Part shown: piece after piece, positions 8,310 through 15,672 of the stretch
Position numbering within the stretch: position 1 is the first letter of the stretch
Layout: each line of letters begins with the position of its first letter
Source: Leptospira sp. WS4.C2
GTDB lineage: Bacteria > Spirochaetota > Leptospiria > Leptospirales > Leptospiraceae
Assembly (NCBI RefSeq): GCF_040833985.1
Contig: NZ_CP162139.1
Coordinates: 124,001 to 188,000, forward strand
Length of the DNA: 64,000 bases
Direction of reading: 5' to 3'
The notes under the pieces: model-generated
Database searches by the model: none
Seen by the model: the letters and a program-made list of their open reading frames with translations, nothing else
What the model was told of the DNA's origin: nothing
Program-made: the position numbers and the translations under genes

Positions 8310-8729
8310 ATGCTTGCAAATTTAGTTCAGATACATAGATATTATTCCATGTCTTCTTCAACGAAACAAACCCTCTTTCATCGTTTTTTAGGTTTATATT
8401 TTCGCTTACTTTGTATACTTGCTGTTGATTTGATTGTAACAAACATCAACGGACAGGTATTGGGTCTAACGAGTATGTATGCAAAACCCGTCGTAACATT
8501 GATTGGCATGGGTGTGATTCTATTGCTTTTTTTCTTTTTGTTCTCCATCATAGATAGGCTAACTAAGATTGTTTTGAAAATGACCATAGAAATTGGTAAT
8601 CTTTTGGTCTTTCGTAAAACTGCCGTCTTTCTTATCTTATGTGGAATATCATTTGGAATCTATGTATTTTATTATCATACTTGGTTCGGTGTTTGGCCTA
8701 AGATTAAAATTGCTTCTTTTATTTGGTAA
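8310..8729 (+). CDS. Small membrane protein of unknown function
   Basis: The product is 139 residues (or 126 from the ATG at 8349), with three hydrophobic segments around residues 30-45, 62-85 and 103-122. Between the second and third lies a short amphipathic stretch (IDRLTKIVLKMTIEIGN). No signal peptidase site, metal motif or family signature is visible. Neither candidate start has a good ribosome site. It stands alone between a pseudogene and the convergent MliC-like gene. It is probably an inner-membrane protein; nothing more can be supported. Confidence 0.55.
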   Translation: MLANLVQIHRYYSMSSSTKQTLFHRFLGLYFRLLCILAVDLIVTNINGQVLGLTSMYAKPVVTLIGMGVILLLFFFLFSIIDRLTKIVLKMTIEIGNLLVFRKTAVFLILCGISFGIYVFYYHTWFGVWPKIKIASFIW

Positions 8730-8755
8730 AACCATTAAAAGAAGAAATTACTTTA

Positions 8756-9145
8756 TCAATGATTCTGATTGAATAAAATTTCTTTATATTTATCAGTTAT
8801 ATCCCAATCACCTTTACCGTCTGGTTTCATTATAAAAGCTTCGCCTCCTTTTGCCCACCAAACTAAAGTTTTGTCATCTGTATAACGAATCCCTGAGGCA
8901 GCTATACCTTGATTTAAAGTGATCGGTTGGTGATTGGGAATTTTTACGGTAACTGAATATATACCTTCATCATTTGTTGGATTATGGTAAACTGCCGTAA
9001 TTTTTTGGCCATTTTCAGCTTGGTAAACTACCTCTATGTTTTCGTAAGCAGGTATACAATATAGAGAGATTAGACAAATAGCTGTCGTTATAGTTATAAT
9101 AAAAATAGAGATAATTTTCAAGTGGTTATATGTTTTCAATGTCAC
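8756..9145 (-). CDS. MliC-like lysozyme inhibitor
   Basis: This 129-residue secreted protein starts with a hydrophobic N-terminus (residues 8-30) ending near a Cys (LISLYC), possibly a loose spirochaetal lipobox. The rest matches the MliC/PliC lysozyme-inhibitor domain: VVYQAENGQKITAVYHN, then AASGIRYTDDKTLVWWAKGG with the signature SG-x-RYxD...W-x-KG loop, then EAFIM. MliC inserts that loop in the active site of C-type lysozyme, protecting peptidoglycan in the periplasm. For an environmental Leptospira this would guard against eukaryotic or amoebal lysozyme. The domain call is good; lipidation is uncertain. Confidence 0.75.
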   Translation of the reverse strand: MTLKTYNHLKIISIFIITITTAICLISLYCIPAYENIEVVYQAENGQKITAVYHNPTNDEGIYSVTVKIPNHQPITLNQGIAASGIRYTDDKTLVWWAKGGEAFIMKPDGKGDWDITDKYKEILFNQNH

Positions 9146-9180
9146 CCTTTCCTTGGTATCAAGAGCTTCACGCTACGTAA

Positions 9181-9219
9181 GGGTCGATACTGTTTCTGAC
9201 TCTCTCAGTCGTTCGACCC
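9181..9219. other. Stem-loop between tmRNA region and MliC-like gene
   Basis: GGGTCGA (9181-9187) pairs perfectly with TCGACCC (9213-9219). A small inner CTGA/TCAG stem lies at 9196-9208. No T-run follows on either strand, so it is not a classical terminator. It could be a leader structure or operator of the gene starting at 9145. Confidence 0.4.
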
Positions 9220-9304
9220 CGTCGTAAATCTTTTGTTAGATGAATATGAGAATACAGAATGATTATTTTAAAATGAATTTTAATAAACTTTAGCTAATAA
9301 CCCA

Positions 9305-9392
9305 GTGAAGGCGTTTGTTTCGAACAGCACCCTTGGATGGGTGCGGGCGGGAGCTCTGGCCACGGAGGCCAGGCGAACGCGAGAAGCGAATG
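9305..9392. other. GC-rich double-hairpin element downstream of tmRNA
   Basis: Two perfect stems lie in a block far richer in GC than its surroundings: GCACCC/GGGTGC (9327-9332, 9339-9344) and CTGGCC/GGCCAG (9356-9361, 9367-9372). The block sits just past the 3' end of ssrA on the minus strand. There is no T-run, so it is not an ordinary terminator. It may be a repeat, a processing structure or a small RNA. Confidence 0.45.
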
Positions 9393-9412
9393 CCGAAACT
9401 TATACCGTAACG

Positions 9413-9761
9413 TGGAGACGCCGGGAGTCGAACCCGGGTCCTATCGTCCTCAAATGCAGCTTCTACACGTTTAGTTTGCAAATAAATTTCGGAAAGACTT
9501 ACCCTACAAACGGGGGACTAATTCCTATCCTACTTAGAGTTCAATTCGGCCCGAAGCGGGCGACAGATCCGAAAGGTCCTTAGAGAGGTGTCGGTTTCTT
9601 GGCCACCTAAGGAAACAGCCATGGAAACCGTAGAGCTTAAAACTAAGCTGCTAGAGCAAATTCGTTATTTGCAGTTATTGTTTTGAAGGTTTTTAAGAGG
9701 ACCCTCACCCCTACGTGCCACTGAATCCAAGCCAACAACAGTCGAAACCAATGTCGTCCCC
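9413..9761 (-). ncRNA. ssrA: Transfer-messenger RNA (tmRNA)
   Basis: The RNA reads right to left. Its 5' end GGGGACG (9761-9755) pairs with CGTCTCC just before the discriminator A at 9413, with a G3-U wobble as required for alanine charging. The T-arm is GGGTTCGACTCCC-like, and the 3' CCA is not encoded. The open reading frame resumes at GCA (9672) and encodes A-N-N-E-F-A-L-A-A then TAG (9643), a typical ALAA-ending degradation tag. Its job is to rescue stalled ribosomes and mark the stalled peptide for proteolysis. A TATACT box lies about 20 bases upstream, so the primary transcript may carry a short leader removed by RNase P. Confidence 0.96.
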
Positions 9762-9858
9762 AATTCTTACTACTTAGACGAGTATATCGGAAGAGTTAGG
9801 AAGGAAAAGCAAAAAAGGTTGAATTGACGTTTTGGTGTGATGGAATGAAAGAATTCCT

Positions 9859-10995
9859 ATGAATTTATCCCTTCGGTCTCCATTTACAGCGACTTTCTTT
9901 CTTTTTTTGGCCTTGTCTTGTTCTCAAAAGGAACTTCCTTCGGATGCAGAAATTCGGGAGGCAGTGTACGGAAAGGAAGGTGGACAAACGATTCGGGTTT
10001 TAGGCCAAAAACAAATCAATTTGGATGAAACTCCCGAAATGGAAACTCTGGTTTTGTTCCAATCTGGTACAAGCGAGGTGCTTGCGGCCTTTCGTAAAGA
10101 AGGATCGAGTTGGTCCTTTCTTTGGAAGTTGGAATATTTTTTACAAAACTTAGGTCCTATGTTTTATGATGCCAAACTCAAATCTTGGGTTTCGGGGTCG
10201 GCACCAGGAAAAGAAAAAGTTACTTTTGCCGGGGATTGTCTTCGTCGGATTTTGGTTGCGGAACTGCCGGGAGATAATTTTAATTCGGTATTCATTGAAG
10301 TGCTTGCCGAAGAACCACCATTAGGTTTGTTCTCAGTTCCTATGGGATATCGTAAAGGCAAAAAAATTTGGGATGGTTTCCAACTCAAAGAACACGAAGA
10401 GTTGAAACGAAGCAAACGTGTAGACTTTGAATACAGCGCCAAGGATAAATCCTTTCGTATTTTTCCAACCAATTCAAATTATTCGCAAGAGTTTGTGTAT
10501 AATGGTTGGGAGATGTTAGCAAACCTTCCCATGCAACCAGTTCCTTCCTTTGTATCCTTAGAAGTGACTCCGAAATTTGAAATTGGTAAAGAATCCCAAG
10601 TCACATTACAACTTAAGAATCGTGGAAACTATGTAAGTTTGACTTATCTTTCGCTGTCTTTCCCGGAATCAGGAAGTGTTCGGTTGGCAGGAGAGACCCA
10701 AGGTGTTCGGGTTTATAAAAAAGGAGATATTGTTTATAATGTTGTCTCTAATAAAAAAGTTCCGGCGGAATATCCTTTGTTAGAAGTGACAAAGGAAGGT
10801 TGGGCCAATAACTTTCGTTATGGGATCAAGTTTTTTTATACTCCGAAAGAATCGGTGACTCCAAAGATTTTATTTCGATCTACTTATAAATTTTATCATG
10901 AGATTGTTTCCATCCCCAACCAATTTTCCATTGCTCCTTTTGAGCGCGACCAACAAGGTTTTCCATCCTATCTTTTGGGAGCACCAGCTAACTAA
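9859..10995 (+). CDS. Lipoprotein of unknown function
   Basis: The 378-residue protein has a lipoprotein signal peptide, with a hydrophobic segment ending LFLALSC and Cys near residue 21. The mature part is mixed alpha/beta and soluble. Residues about 235-350 look like an immunoglobulin-like strand set (SLEVTPKFEIGKESQVTLQL, then NRGNYVSLTYLSLSFPE), as in proteins that bind polymer or partner proteins. It is followed after 6 bases by a cytoplasmic protein and then a MotB-like gene, suggesting one transcript. The function is not recognised. Confidence 0.75.
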   Translation: MNLSLRSPFTATFFLFLALSCSQKELPSDAEIREAVYGKEGGQTIRVLGQKQINLDETPEMETLVLFQSGTSEVLAAFRKEGSSWSFLWKLEYFLQNLGPMFYDAKLKSWVSGSAPGKEKVTFAGDCLRRILVAELPGDNFNSVFIEVLAEEPPLGLFSVPMGYRKGKKIWDGFQLKEHEELKRSKRVDFEYSAKDKSFRIFPTNSNYSQEFVYNGWEMLANLPMQPVPSFVSLEVTPKFEIGKESQVTLQLKNRGNYVSLTYLSLSFPESGSVRLAGETQGVRVYKKGDIVYNVVSNKKVPAEYPLLEVTKEGWANNFRYGIKFFYTPKESVTPKILFRSTYKFYHEIVSIPNQFSIAPFERDQQGFPSYLLGAPAN

Positions 10996-11001
10996 ACGAA
11001 A

Positions 11002-11655
11002 ATGAAACACCAACTGACGGAAGAAGTCACACTTGCGAGAAGAGAGATTGTTCGTGTCCAGGTAGAACGATTTCATCTTTATTATTATGATTTTTTCCAT
11101 CGCAAAGAGACAATTGAGATGGCAAAGTTCTTCTTTGAAACTGTATACAATTTAGATGGGAAGGAAGAATGGGAGGAGTTGGCTTTTACTACCTATGATA
11201 AAGTCAAAAACATGATGAAGGAAGGTACTAGAGAAAGTGTAGAACGTCTGATGGAACTCAATACCATCACTGACGAACTAGACATTCAAATGGCAAAACT
11301 TCTCGTTTCGAAAGGATGGCAACCGGGAAAGGAATTGGATCAAGAGGAATACCTTGCACTTTTTTGCGAATTGGATGAAAGAGAAACTCGAAAAAAACAA
11401 TTAGAAATTGTCCTCTTCAATCTTAAAAAATTCTATGAATTGGCGCACAAACCAGTGAGTGCTTATATTATCAAACCCGCTGCGATGATGTCTCGTTTAC
11501 TCGGAGTTTACCCCCTCTTTAAAAAAGTAGAACAGGGATACTATGCCACCCTACCTGTTGGTCAGGATTTATTTAACGAGTTCTATACGAATGTAAAGGA
11601 AAAGGAATGGGAATTTTTATATAAAGCCTTCCCAACCCTCAAAGGGGAAACATGA
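11002..11655 (+). CDS. Helical FFLEELY-like protein of unknown function
   Basis: The product is 217 residues, almost entirely helical, with no signal peptide. Near residues 39-60 it has AKFFFETVYNLDGKEEWEEL, which recalls the FFLEELY motif of an uncharacterised bacterial family. This likeness is by eye and tentative. Its stop overlaps the start of the MotB-like gene by four bases (ATGA), a sign of translational coupling. A role connected to the MotB-like protein or the upstream lipoprotein is plausible from that arrangement but not shown. Confidence 0.6.
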   Translation: MKHQLTEEVTLARREIVRVQVERFHLYYYDFFHRKETIEMAKFFFETVYNLDGKEEWEELAFTTYDKVKNMMKEGTRESVERLMELNTITDELDIQMAKLLVSKGWQPGKELDQEEYLALFCELDERETRKKQLEIVLFNLKKFYELAHKPVSAYIIKPAAMMSRLLGVYPLFKKVEQGYYATLPVGQDLFNEFYTNVKEKEWEFLYKAFPTLKGET

Positions 11656-12389
11656 GAAGACGGTCCAGATTTGTATCAAAAGAAGAAGAACATATTGAGG
11701 CACATGATCGTTGGTTATTAACGTATGCCGACATGATCACATTGTTACTTGGACTTTTTATTATACTCTATGCCATAAGCAAAGTTGACGCAAATCGCCT
11801 AACAGCAGTAGCAAAAGATATCAAACGAGGGTTTGGTTTGAATGTAAGTTCAGTGGGAGCTATTTTGGAAGGTGGTTCGGGAATTTTAGAAGACGATACT
11901 ATGGAACCGAAGTCACAAGTATTTCGGCTTTGGGAACGGATTGGTTTTGCGTTGAAAACACTTCGAGAGAAGGCGAAGTTAAAGCTCGGCCTTGCGGAAA
12001 CAGAAGAACTCAAATTGACTTTTGCTGGTTCTGATTTGGCTTCGGATGATATTTTGAAAGCAGATCCAGATCTTAAATTTGCTTTTGAACAATTAGCAGT
12101 TCTATCCAAAGGGATGGACATTGACATAGTCGTTCGTGTGCAAATTCCCTATGAATCACAAATTGATAAATCGAAATTTCAAAATTCATGGGACTACCAT
12201 TCTCACAGAGCATCATTACTTGCTGAAAAATTAGTCAACGAATACGGTATTCCCAAAGAACAAGTTTCTGTCCAAGGTTATGCGGTTTTTCAAAAAGCAA
12301 AAGAATCTGACACACCAGAAAAAAAAGCCAAAGAAGAACGAATTGAAATTTTAATACGGAAAAAAGAGACATTAGAAAATCCGAAATAA
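11652..12389 (+). CDS. motB: MotB-like stator / OmpA-family protein
   Basis: This 245-residue protein has one membrane segment at residues 21-43 (RWLLTYADMITLLLGLFIIL). It includes the conserved proton-accepting Asp of MotB at D27. The periplasmic half ends in an OmpA-type peptidoglycan-binding domain (SHRASLLAEKLVNEYGI, then RIEILIRKK). MotB anchors the flagellar stator to peptidoglycan and carries protons together with MotA. No MotA gene lies beside it here, so it either pairs with a MotA encoded elsewhere or is a specialised paralogue. It is translationally coupled to the upstream gene. Confidence 0.85.
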   Translation: MRRRSRFVSKEEEHIEAHDRWLLTYADMITLLLGLFIILYAISKVDANRLTAVAKDIKRGFGLNVSSVGAILEGGSGILEDDTMEPKSQVFRLWERIGFALKTLREKAKLKLGLAETEELKLTFAGSDLASDDILKADPDLKFAFEQLAVLSKGMDIDIVVRVQIPYESQIDKSKFQNSWDYHSHRASLLAEKLVNEYGIPKEQVSVQGYAVFQKAKESDTPEKKAKEERIEILIRKKETLENPK

Positions 12390-12412
12390 TAAAAGGAAAA
12401 TGTTAAGAATCT

Positions 12413-13093
12413 ATGAAATTTAAAAATACACTCGATTTAATTTTTGGGGAAGATAAACGCAGTGCATATATTACGCGTTTGTTTTCGGGATTTAAGTGTA
12501 ATGCAGTTAACACTCACTCATTTCTGGGAAATATGCGCAATACAACAAACACGCTTAATTTGCGGGGGCTTAACGGGAACCTGGGTGCAGTGGCGAATCT
12601 GCGCATTGCTTTTATCTCCCCAATCGTGTTAGTATTGAAACGAATTGTGATAATTAGCCAATTTTTGCGTTTCCTTCCAATATCAAATTGGCGACAAAAC
12701 ACGGTTAGTTTCCTTTCGATCCTTGTGTTGGCTTCTACTGTATATTGTAAAAAAGATAAAGGTACATTTGACTTGGAATGGCAAAACGAGTCATTAAGTT
12801 TAACAGCGGAGATTTGTGGAAAGTATAGAGAGTGTGCCGACAAAGAATGGAAGACCATCCCAGAGAATTTAAAAAAATTTACCGAAGGAAGATTAGAAGA
12901 GTCACAATGCCAAAAACGATTCCGCGAAAGTAATGCTTACAAACTGATAGGAGCAGATCCATTAGCGATTCAAACTGCTTATAAGGATTGTCACAAACAA
13001 ATTTTGCAATTTAGCTGTAAGGACTTACAAGAAGGGAAAATGGAAACAGTTTCATCTTGTGTAGCCTTTCAAAAGATCCAGAACGGAAATTAG
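12413..13093 (+). CDS. Probable lipoprotein with anomalous 5' region
   Basis: The reading frame opens at ATG 12413. The protein-like part begins much later: a lipoprotein signal RQNTVSFLSILVLASTVYC is followed by a Cys-rich domain (GKYRECADKEW, EESQCQKRF, AYKDCHKQI, FSCKDL, SSCVAF). The true start may be GTG 12647 or TTG 12665, which would give an ordinary signal peptide. Bases 12413-12640 read as an implausible peptide and contain GC-rich hexamers such as TGCGCA. They look like inserted or repetitive DNA that happens to be open. The Cys-rich domain suggests a disulphide-bonded periplasmic or surface protein. Confidence 0.6.
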   Translation: MKFKNTLDLIFGEDKRSAYITRLFSGFKCNAVNTHSFLGNMRNTTNTLNLRGLNGNLGAVANLRIAFISPIVLVLKRIVIISQFLRFLPISNWRQNTVSFLSILVLASTVYCKKDKGTFDLEWQNESLSLTAEICGKYRECADKEWKTIPENLKKFTEGRLEESQCQKRFRESNAYKLIGADPLAIQTAYKDCHKQILQFSCKDLQEGKMETVSSCVAFQKIQNGN

Positions 13094-13133
13094 AAAGAAT
13101 GGAATCGAAAACGGGAAGGGTGTTTAATTCGCA

Positions 13134-13151
13134 GACTATTTGATGATAGTC
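13134..13151. other. Small stem-loop between convergent genes
   Basis: GACTAT (13134-13139) pairs with ATAGTC (13146-13151) around a six-base loop, between the ends of the lipoprotein gene and hepT. On the minus strand it comes directly after TATAAC. The same arrangement (TATAAC then a hairpin, AGCGT/ACGCT) follows the Abi-like gene at 13953-13971. Confidence 0.4.
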
Positions 13152-13174
13152 ATAGTTATACGTAATTGCGCATC

Positions 13175-13525
13175 TTAATCAAAAAGCGTTATTTCTTTTT
13201 GTAATATTTCTTTAATTTGAATTTCAAGAATAGGAATTTTATTTTTTACAAGATCCCAAACAATATCATAATCAACGATAAAGTAACCATGAATTAAATG
13301 GTTTCTAGTGGCAGAGAATTTTCTCCATTCAGGTTCATTATATTTTTTCTTAAAAGAATCGGAAAGTTTGTTAGAAGCTTCACCGATGATTTCGATACTT
13401 CGAACAAATGCTCGTTTTAAAACATTATCATTTAGAAATAAAACTTCATCAGTTTCAGCTATTGCGCCTTTAATAAACAAAATTTCAATATAGATATGTT
13501 TAATATAATCAATATCAGACTTCAA
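13175..13525 (-). CDS. hepT: HepT-like HEPN toxin (DUF86)
   Basis: The 116-residue helical HEPN protein has the R-x4-H-x-Y motif intact at R74, H79 and Y81. HepT proteins act as metal-independent RNases and are silenced when the partner MntA polyadenylylates the tyrosine of this motif. The start overlaps the end of mntA by 11 bases, so the pair is translationally coupled with the antitoxin first, as is normal. The tail lies next to a small stem-loop. All expected residues are present, so the toxin is probably active. Confidence 0.9.
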   Translation of the reverse strand: MKSDIDYIKHIYIEILFIKGAIAETDEVLFLNDNVLKRAFVRSIEIIGEASNKLSDSFKKKYNEPEWRKFSATRNHLIHGYFIVDYDIVWDLVKNKIPILEIQIKEILQKEITLFD

Positions 13526-13829
13526 TTAATACAGACTCACTATCTACAGAATTTTTAAGCGAACCCGAAAGAGAATCAGTAGTAAGTAGATCAACTTTTA
13601 CATTAAAAAGATCTTCGAGTAGAAATGTTAGATTAATATAATTATCAAAATTTTTCATTCCAGGCTTGAATTTGACCAGGAAATCGATATCACTATTTTG
13701 TTTGGCTTCATTTCTAGCTACGGATCCAAAAAGGTGAATAGTTTCAACGCCTAAGGAATCAAGCTCCTGTTTGTATTTTTTTAAGGAGTTTTGAATAGAG
13801 TTTGAATTTAGAAATTCAACCGTAGCCAT
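13515..13829 (-). CDS. mntA: MntA-like nucleotidyltransferase antitoxin
   Basis: This is a 104-residue minimal nucleotidyltransferase with the exact GS-x10-DxD signature: G35-S36, then D47 and D49 in SDIDF. In the known HepT/MntA pairs this enzyme transfers AMP units from ATP onto the HEPN toxin and inactivates it. The gene is first in the two-gene operon and its start ATG is at 13829. The pair sits in an AT-rich accessory patch with an Abi-like gene upstream on the same strand. Confidence 0.9.
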   Translation of the reverse strand: MATVEFLNSNSIQNSLKKYKQELDSLGVETIHLFGSVARNEAKQNSDIDFLVKFKPGMKNFDNYINLTFLLEDLFNVKVDLLTTDSLSGSLKNSVDSESVLIEV

Positions 13830-14059
13830 ATCTCAGATTTGCTCTATTTTCAGTAAAAGTCAAGCGATTGAATGTGACTCTTTTGGTTCTTTCTTTGGTA
13901 TTTTCTGAATATTAATAGTGTTACCCATGTCCTGAGGTGAGGCATACATTTAAGCGTTTTCACGCTGTTATATGAAGGTGCGTTTATTTAAATATCCTGT
14001 TTGTAATTTCTTTATATCTATGCTTTAATTCCATAACGTAATTAGCATGAGAAATATTT

Positions 14060-14677
14060 CTAAGTAGATCGGATTCCTTTATTTTCAAAAAATTTGTTTT
14101 GTTTAAGGTCGAGAACAAAATCTATTTTAAACATTAGGGATCGGAAAAAAGGATCAAAAAAATCAAAATTTTCATCGAAATAAATTTGAATTTTCCGTAT
14201 TAGCTCTTCATTAGAGGAAATCCAATATGTTTGCAAGATTTTGACAATATCTTTTTCTATAATTGGGAAGGCGGATGTTCCAAGATACCCTTTGTAAAAG
14301 AGTTTTTCTTCCGATCTGCTTTGTATTTCAATTAATTGAAAAAATCTTTTATCATATTTATCTTTTATTAATTCAAAATTTTGATTTGAAAATATTATAG
14401 ATTGTTCAGCATGAATTCTTTTTGTCTCTTCAAGTTCTTGTATACTTGCTTTATGATCTTTTATTTGAATATTTATTGTTACCAATAATGCTATGAAACT
14501 TAAGAAAGCTAGTATTGGATTAATTATACCTCCGAAGAAATCGCCAGATTCTGCCCATACTTGATGCTTGTTACTAATTTCAATTCCAAAAAAGAAAATA
14601 TAAGTGATAATCGGGATCAATGTGATAAATACACCAAAAGTACCTATCGCTATTAATATTTTATCTAGTTTATTCAT
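14060..14677 (-). CDS. Abi-like membrane protein (PutAbiC-type), probably frameshifted
   Basis: The protein from ATG 14677 is 205 residues. It has two N-terminal membrane segments separated by HQVWAESGDFFGGIINPILA, the hallmark of the putative phage abortive infection family (PF16872-like). A coiled-coil and a helical domain follow. Family members are usually considerably longer. Right after the stop at 14060 another frame continues for about 26 codons (LRNISHANYVMELKHRYKEI...) to TAA 13984. A single-base shift therefore probably truncated the C-terminus. The 5' side carries GTTAGGC. Phage defence is known only for some relatives; here the gene may be inactive. Confidence 0.65.
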   Translation of the reverse strand: MNKLDKILIAIGTFGVFITLIPIITYIFFFGIEISNKHQVWAESGDFFGGIINPILAFLSFIALLVTINIQIKDHKASIQELEETKRIHAEQSIIFSNQNFELIKDKYDKRFFQLIEIQSRSEEKLFYKGYLGTSAFPIIEKDIVKILQTYWISSNEELIRKIQIYFDENFDFFDPFFRSLMFKIDFVLDLKQNKFFENKGIRST

Positions 14678-14821
14678 TTCTATAATTTTCCGCAATTCCG
14701 CCTAACTCACAATTTACTGAATTAAAACAAATTCCAATATCTTTTTACATTCACTGAAAGAGACAAGTTGGAATTCCCATTTCGAATCACCAACTTGATC
14801 TAACAGATACCCTTACGCCAG

Positions 14822-15556
14822 TTACCCTATCCACCACCTGATCACAGACGCAGCAATTCCAGCACCGACTAACGGAGCCAGTACGGGAAGCCAAGCATAT
14901 TTCCAATTCGAATCTCCTTTGTTGGGGATGGGCAAAATCCAATGCGCGATCCTTGGACCTAAGTCTCGGGCTGGGTTTATCGCATAACCTGTAGTTCCTC
15001 CCATGGAAAGGCCAATGGCCCAAACAAGGAGTGCCACAAATCCAGTTCCTGCAATCCCCGAGGCCCCCCCGTTAAGCGGAGAGAAAATGGCATGGATTCC
15101 CAAAACCAGTAGAAAGGTTCCAAAACCCTCACTAATCACATTGGATACGGTGTCTCTGATCGCAGGTTCTGTAGAGAATACCGCTAGAATCTTTCCAGAA
15201 TCTTTTGTTTCTTTCCAATGGGGAAGGTAGTGTAAATACACAAGAGTTGCTCCGAGAGCTCCACCTCCGATTTGTGCCAGGCTGTAAGGGATAAAATTGG
15301 AAAAATCACCCGTTTGAATACAAACAGAGAGGGTTACGGCAGGATTCAAATGGGCTCCGGGACTTCCTAAAGCCTTTGCCACTAGAACGCCAAAACAAAC
15401 GGCGAGGGCCCAAGCTGTGGTGATTGTGATCCAACCACCATCCTTTGCCTTCGATTTTTCTAATAAAACACCCGCAACAACACCATCACCTAGAAGAATG
15501 AGAACAGCAGTTCCAAAAAATTCACCAATCAGTTCCAAATTTGCCCCCTCTGGCAT
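14822..15556 (-). CDS. Aquaporin / glycerol facilitator (MIP family)
   Basis: This is a 244-residue MIP channel with six hydrophobic spans and the two NPA boxes: HLNPAVTL near residue 70 and INPARDLGPR near residue 196. The Asp after NPAR is typical of glycerol facilitators rather than strict water channels, so glycerol or small polyol uptake is likely. No glycerol kinase or dehydrogenase gene is adjacent. It is divergent from the malic enzyme gene with about 115 bases between starts. Confidence 0.9.
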   Translation of the reverse strand: MPEGANLELIGEFFGTAVLILLGDGVVAGVLLEKSKAKDGGWITITTAWALAVCFGVLVAKALGSPGAHLNPAVTLSVCIQTGDFSNFIPYSLAQIGGGALGATLVYLHYLPHWKETKDSGKILAVFSTEPAIRDTVSNVISEGFGTFLLVLGIHAIFSPLNGGASGIAGTGFVALLVWAIGLSMGGTTGYAINPARDLGPRIAHWILPIPNKGDSNWKYAWLPVLAPLVGAGIAASVIRWWIG

Positions 15557-15672
15557 TTAGTAAGGACTTTATCTAAAGGGACATAGGACTTCCATCAACC
15601 CTTTTTGAACGGGCTTTCTTCCAATTTATTCTAGGATTTTCCATTGAATCATAAATCGTGGGAAAATAGACC

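Noticed and set aside
9413..9475. A tRNA suggested by a TTCGA loop and seven-base stem
   Set aside because: The other half of the acceptor stem is 340 bases away, which identifies tmRNA rather than a separate tRNA.
9305..9583. Plus-strand ORF over the tmRNA region
   Set aside because: It is the antisense of the tmRNA and the hairpin block; the RNA pairing explains the conservation.
12514..12858. Minus-strand ORF opposite the lipoprotein
   Set aside because: It is the shadow of the plus-strand gene, with no signal or domain.
13953..13971. A definite integron attC site
   Set aside because: Only one TATAAC box and a short hairpin are seen; the matching 3' consensus is absent, so it is kept as a hypothesis.
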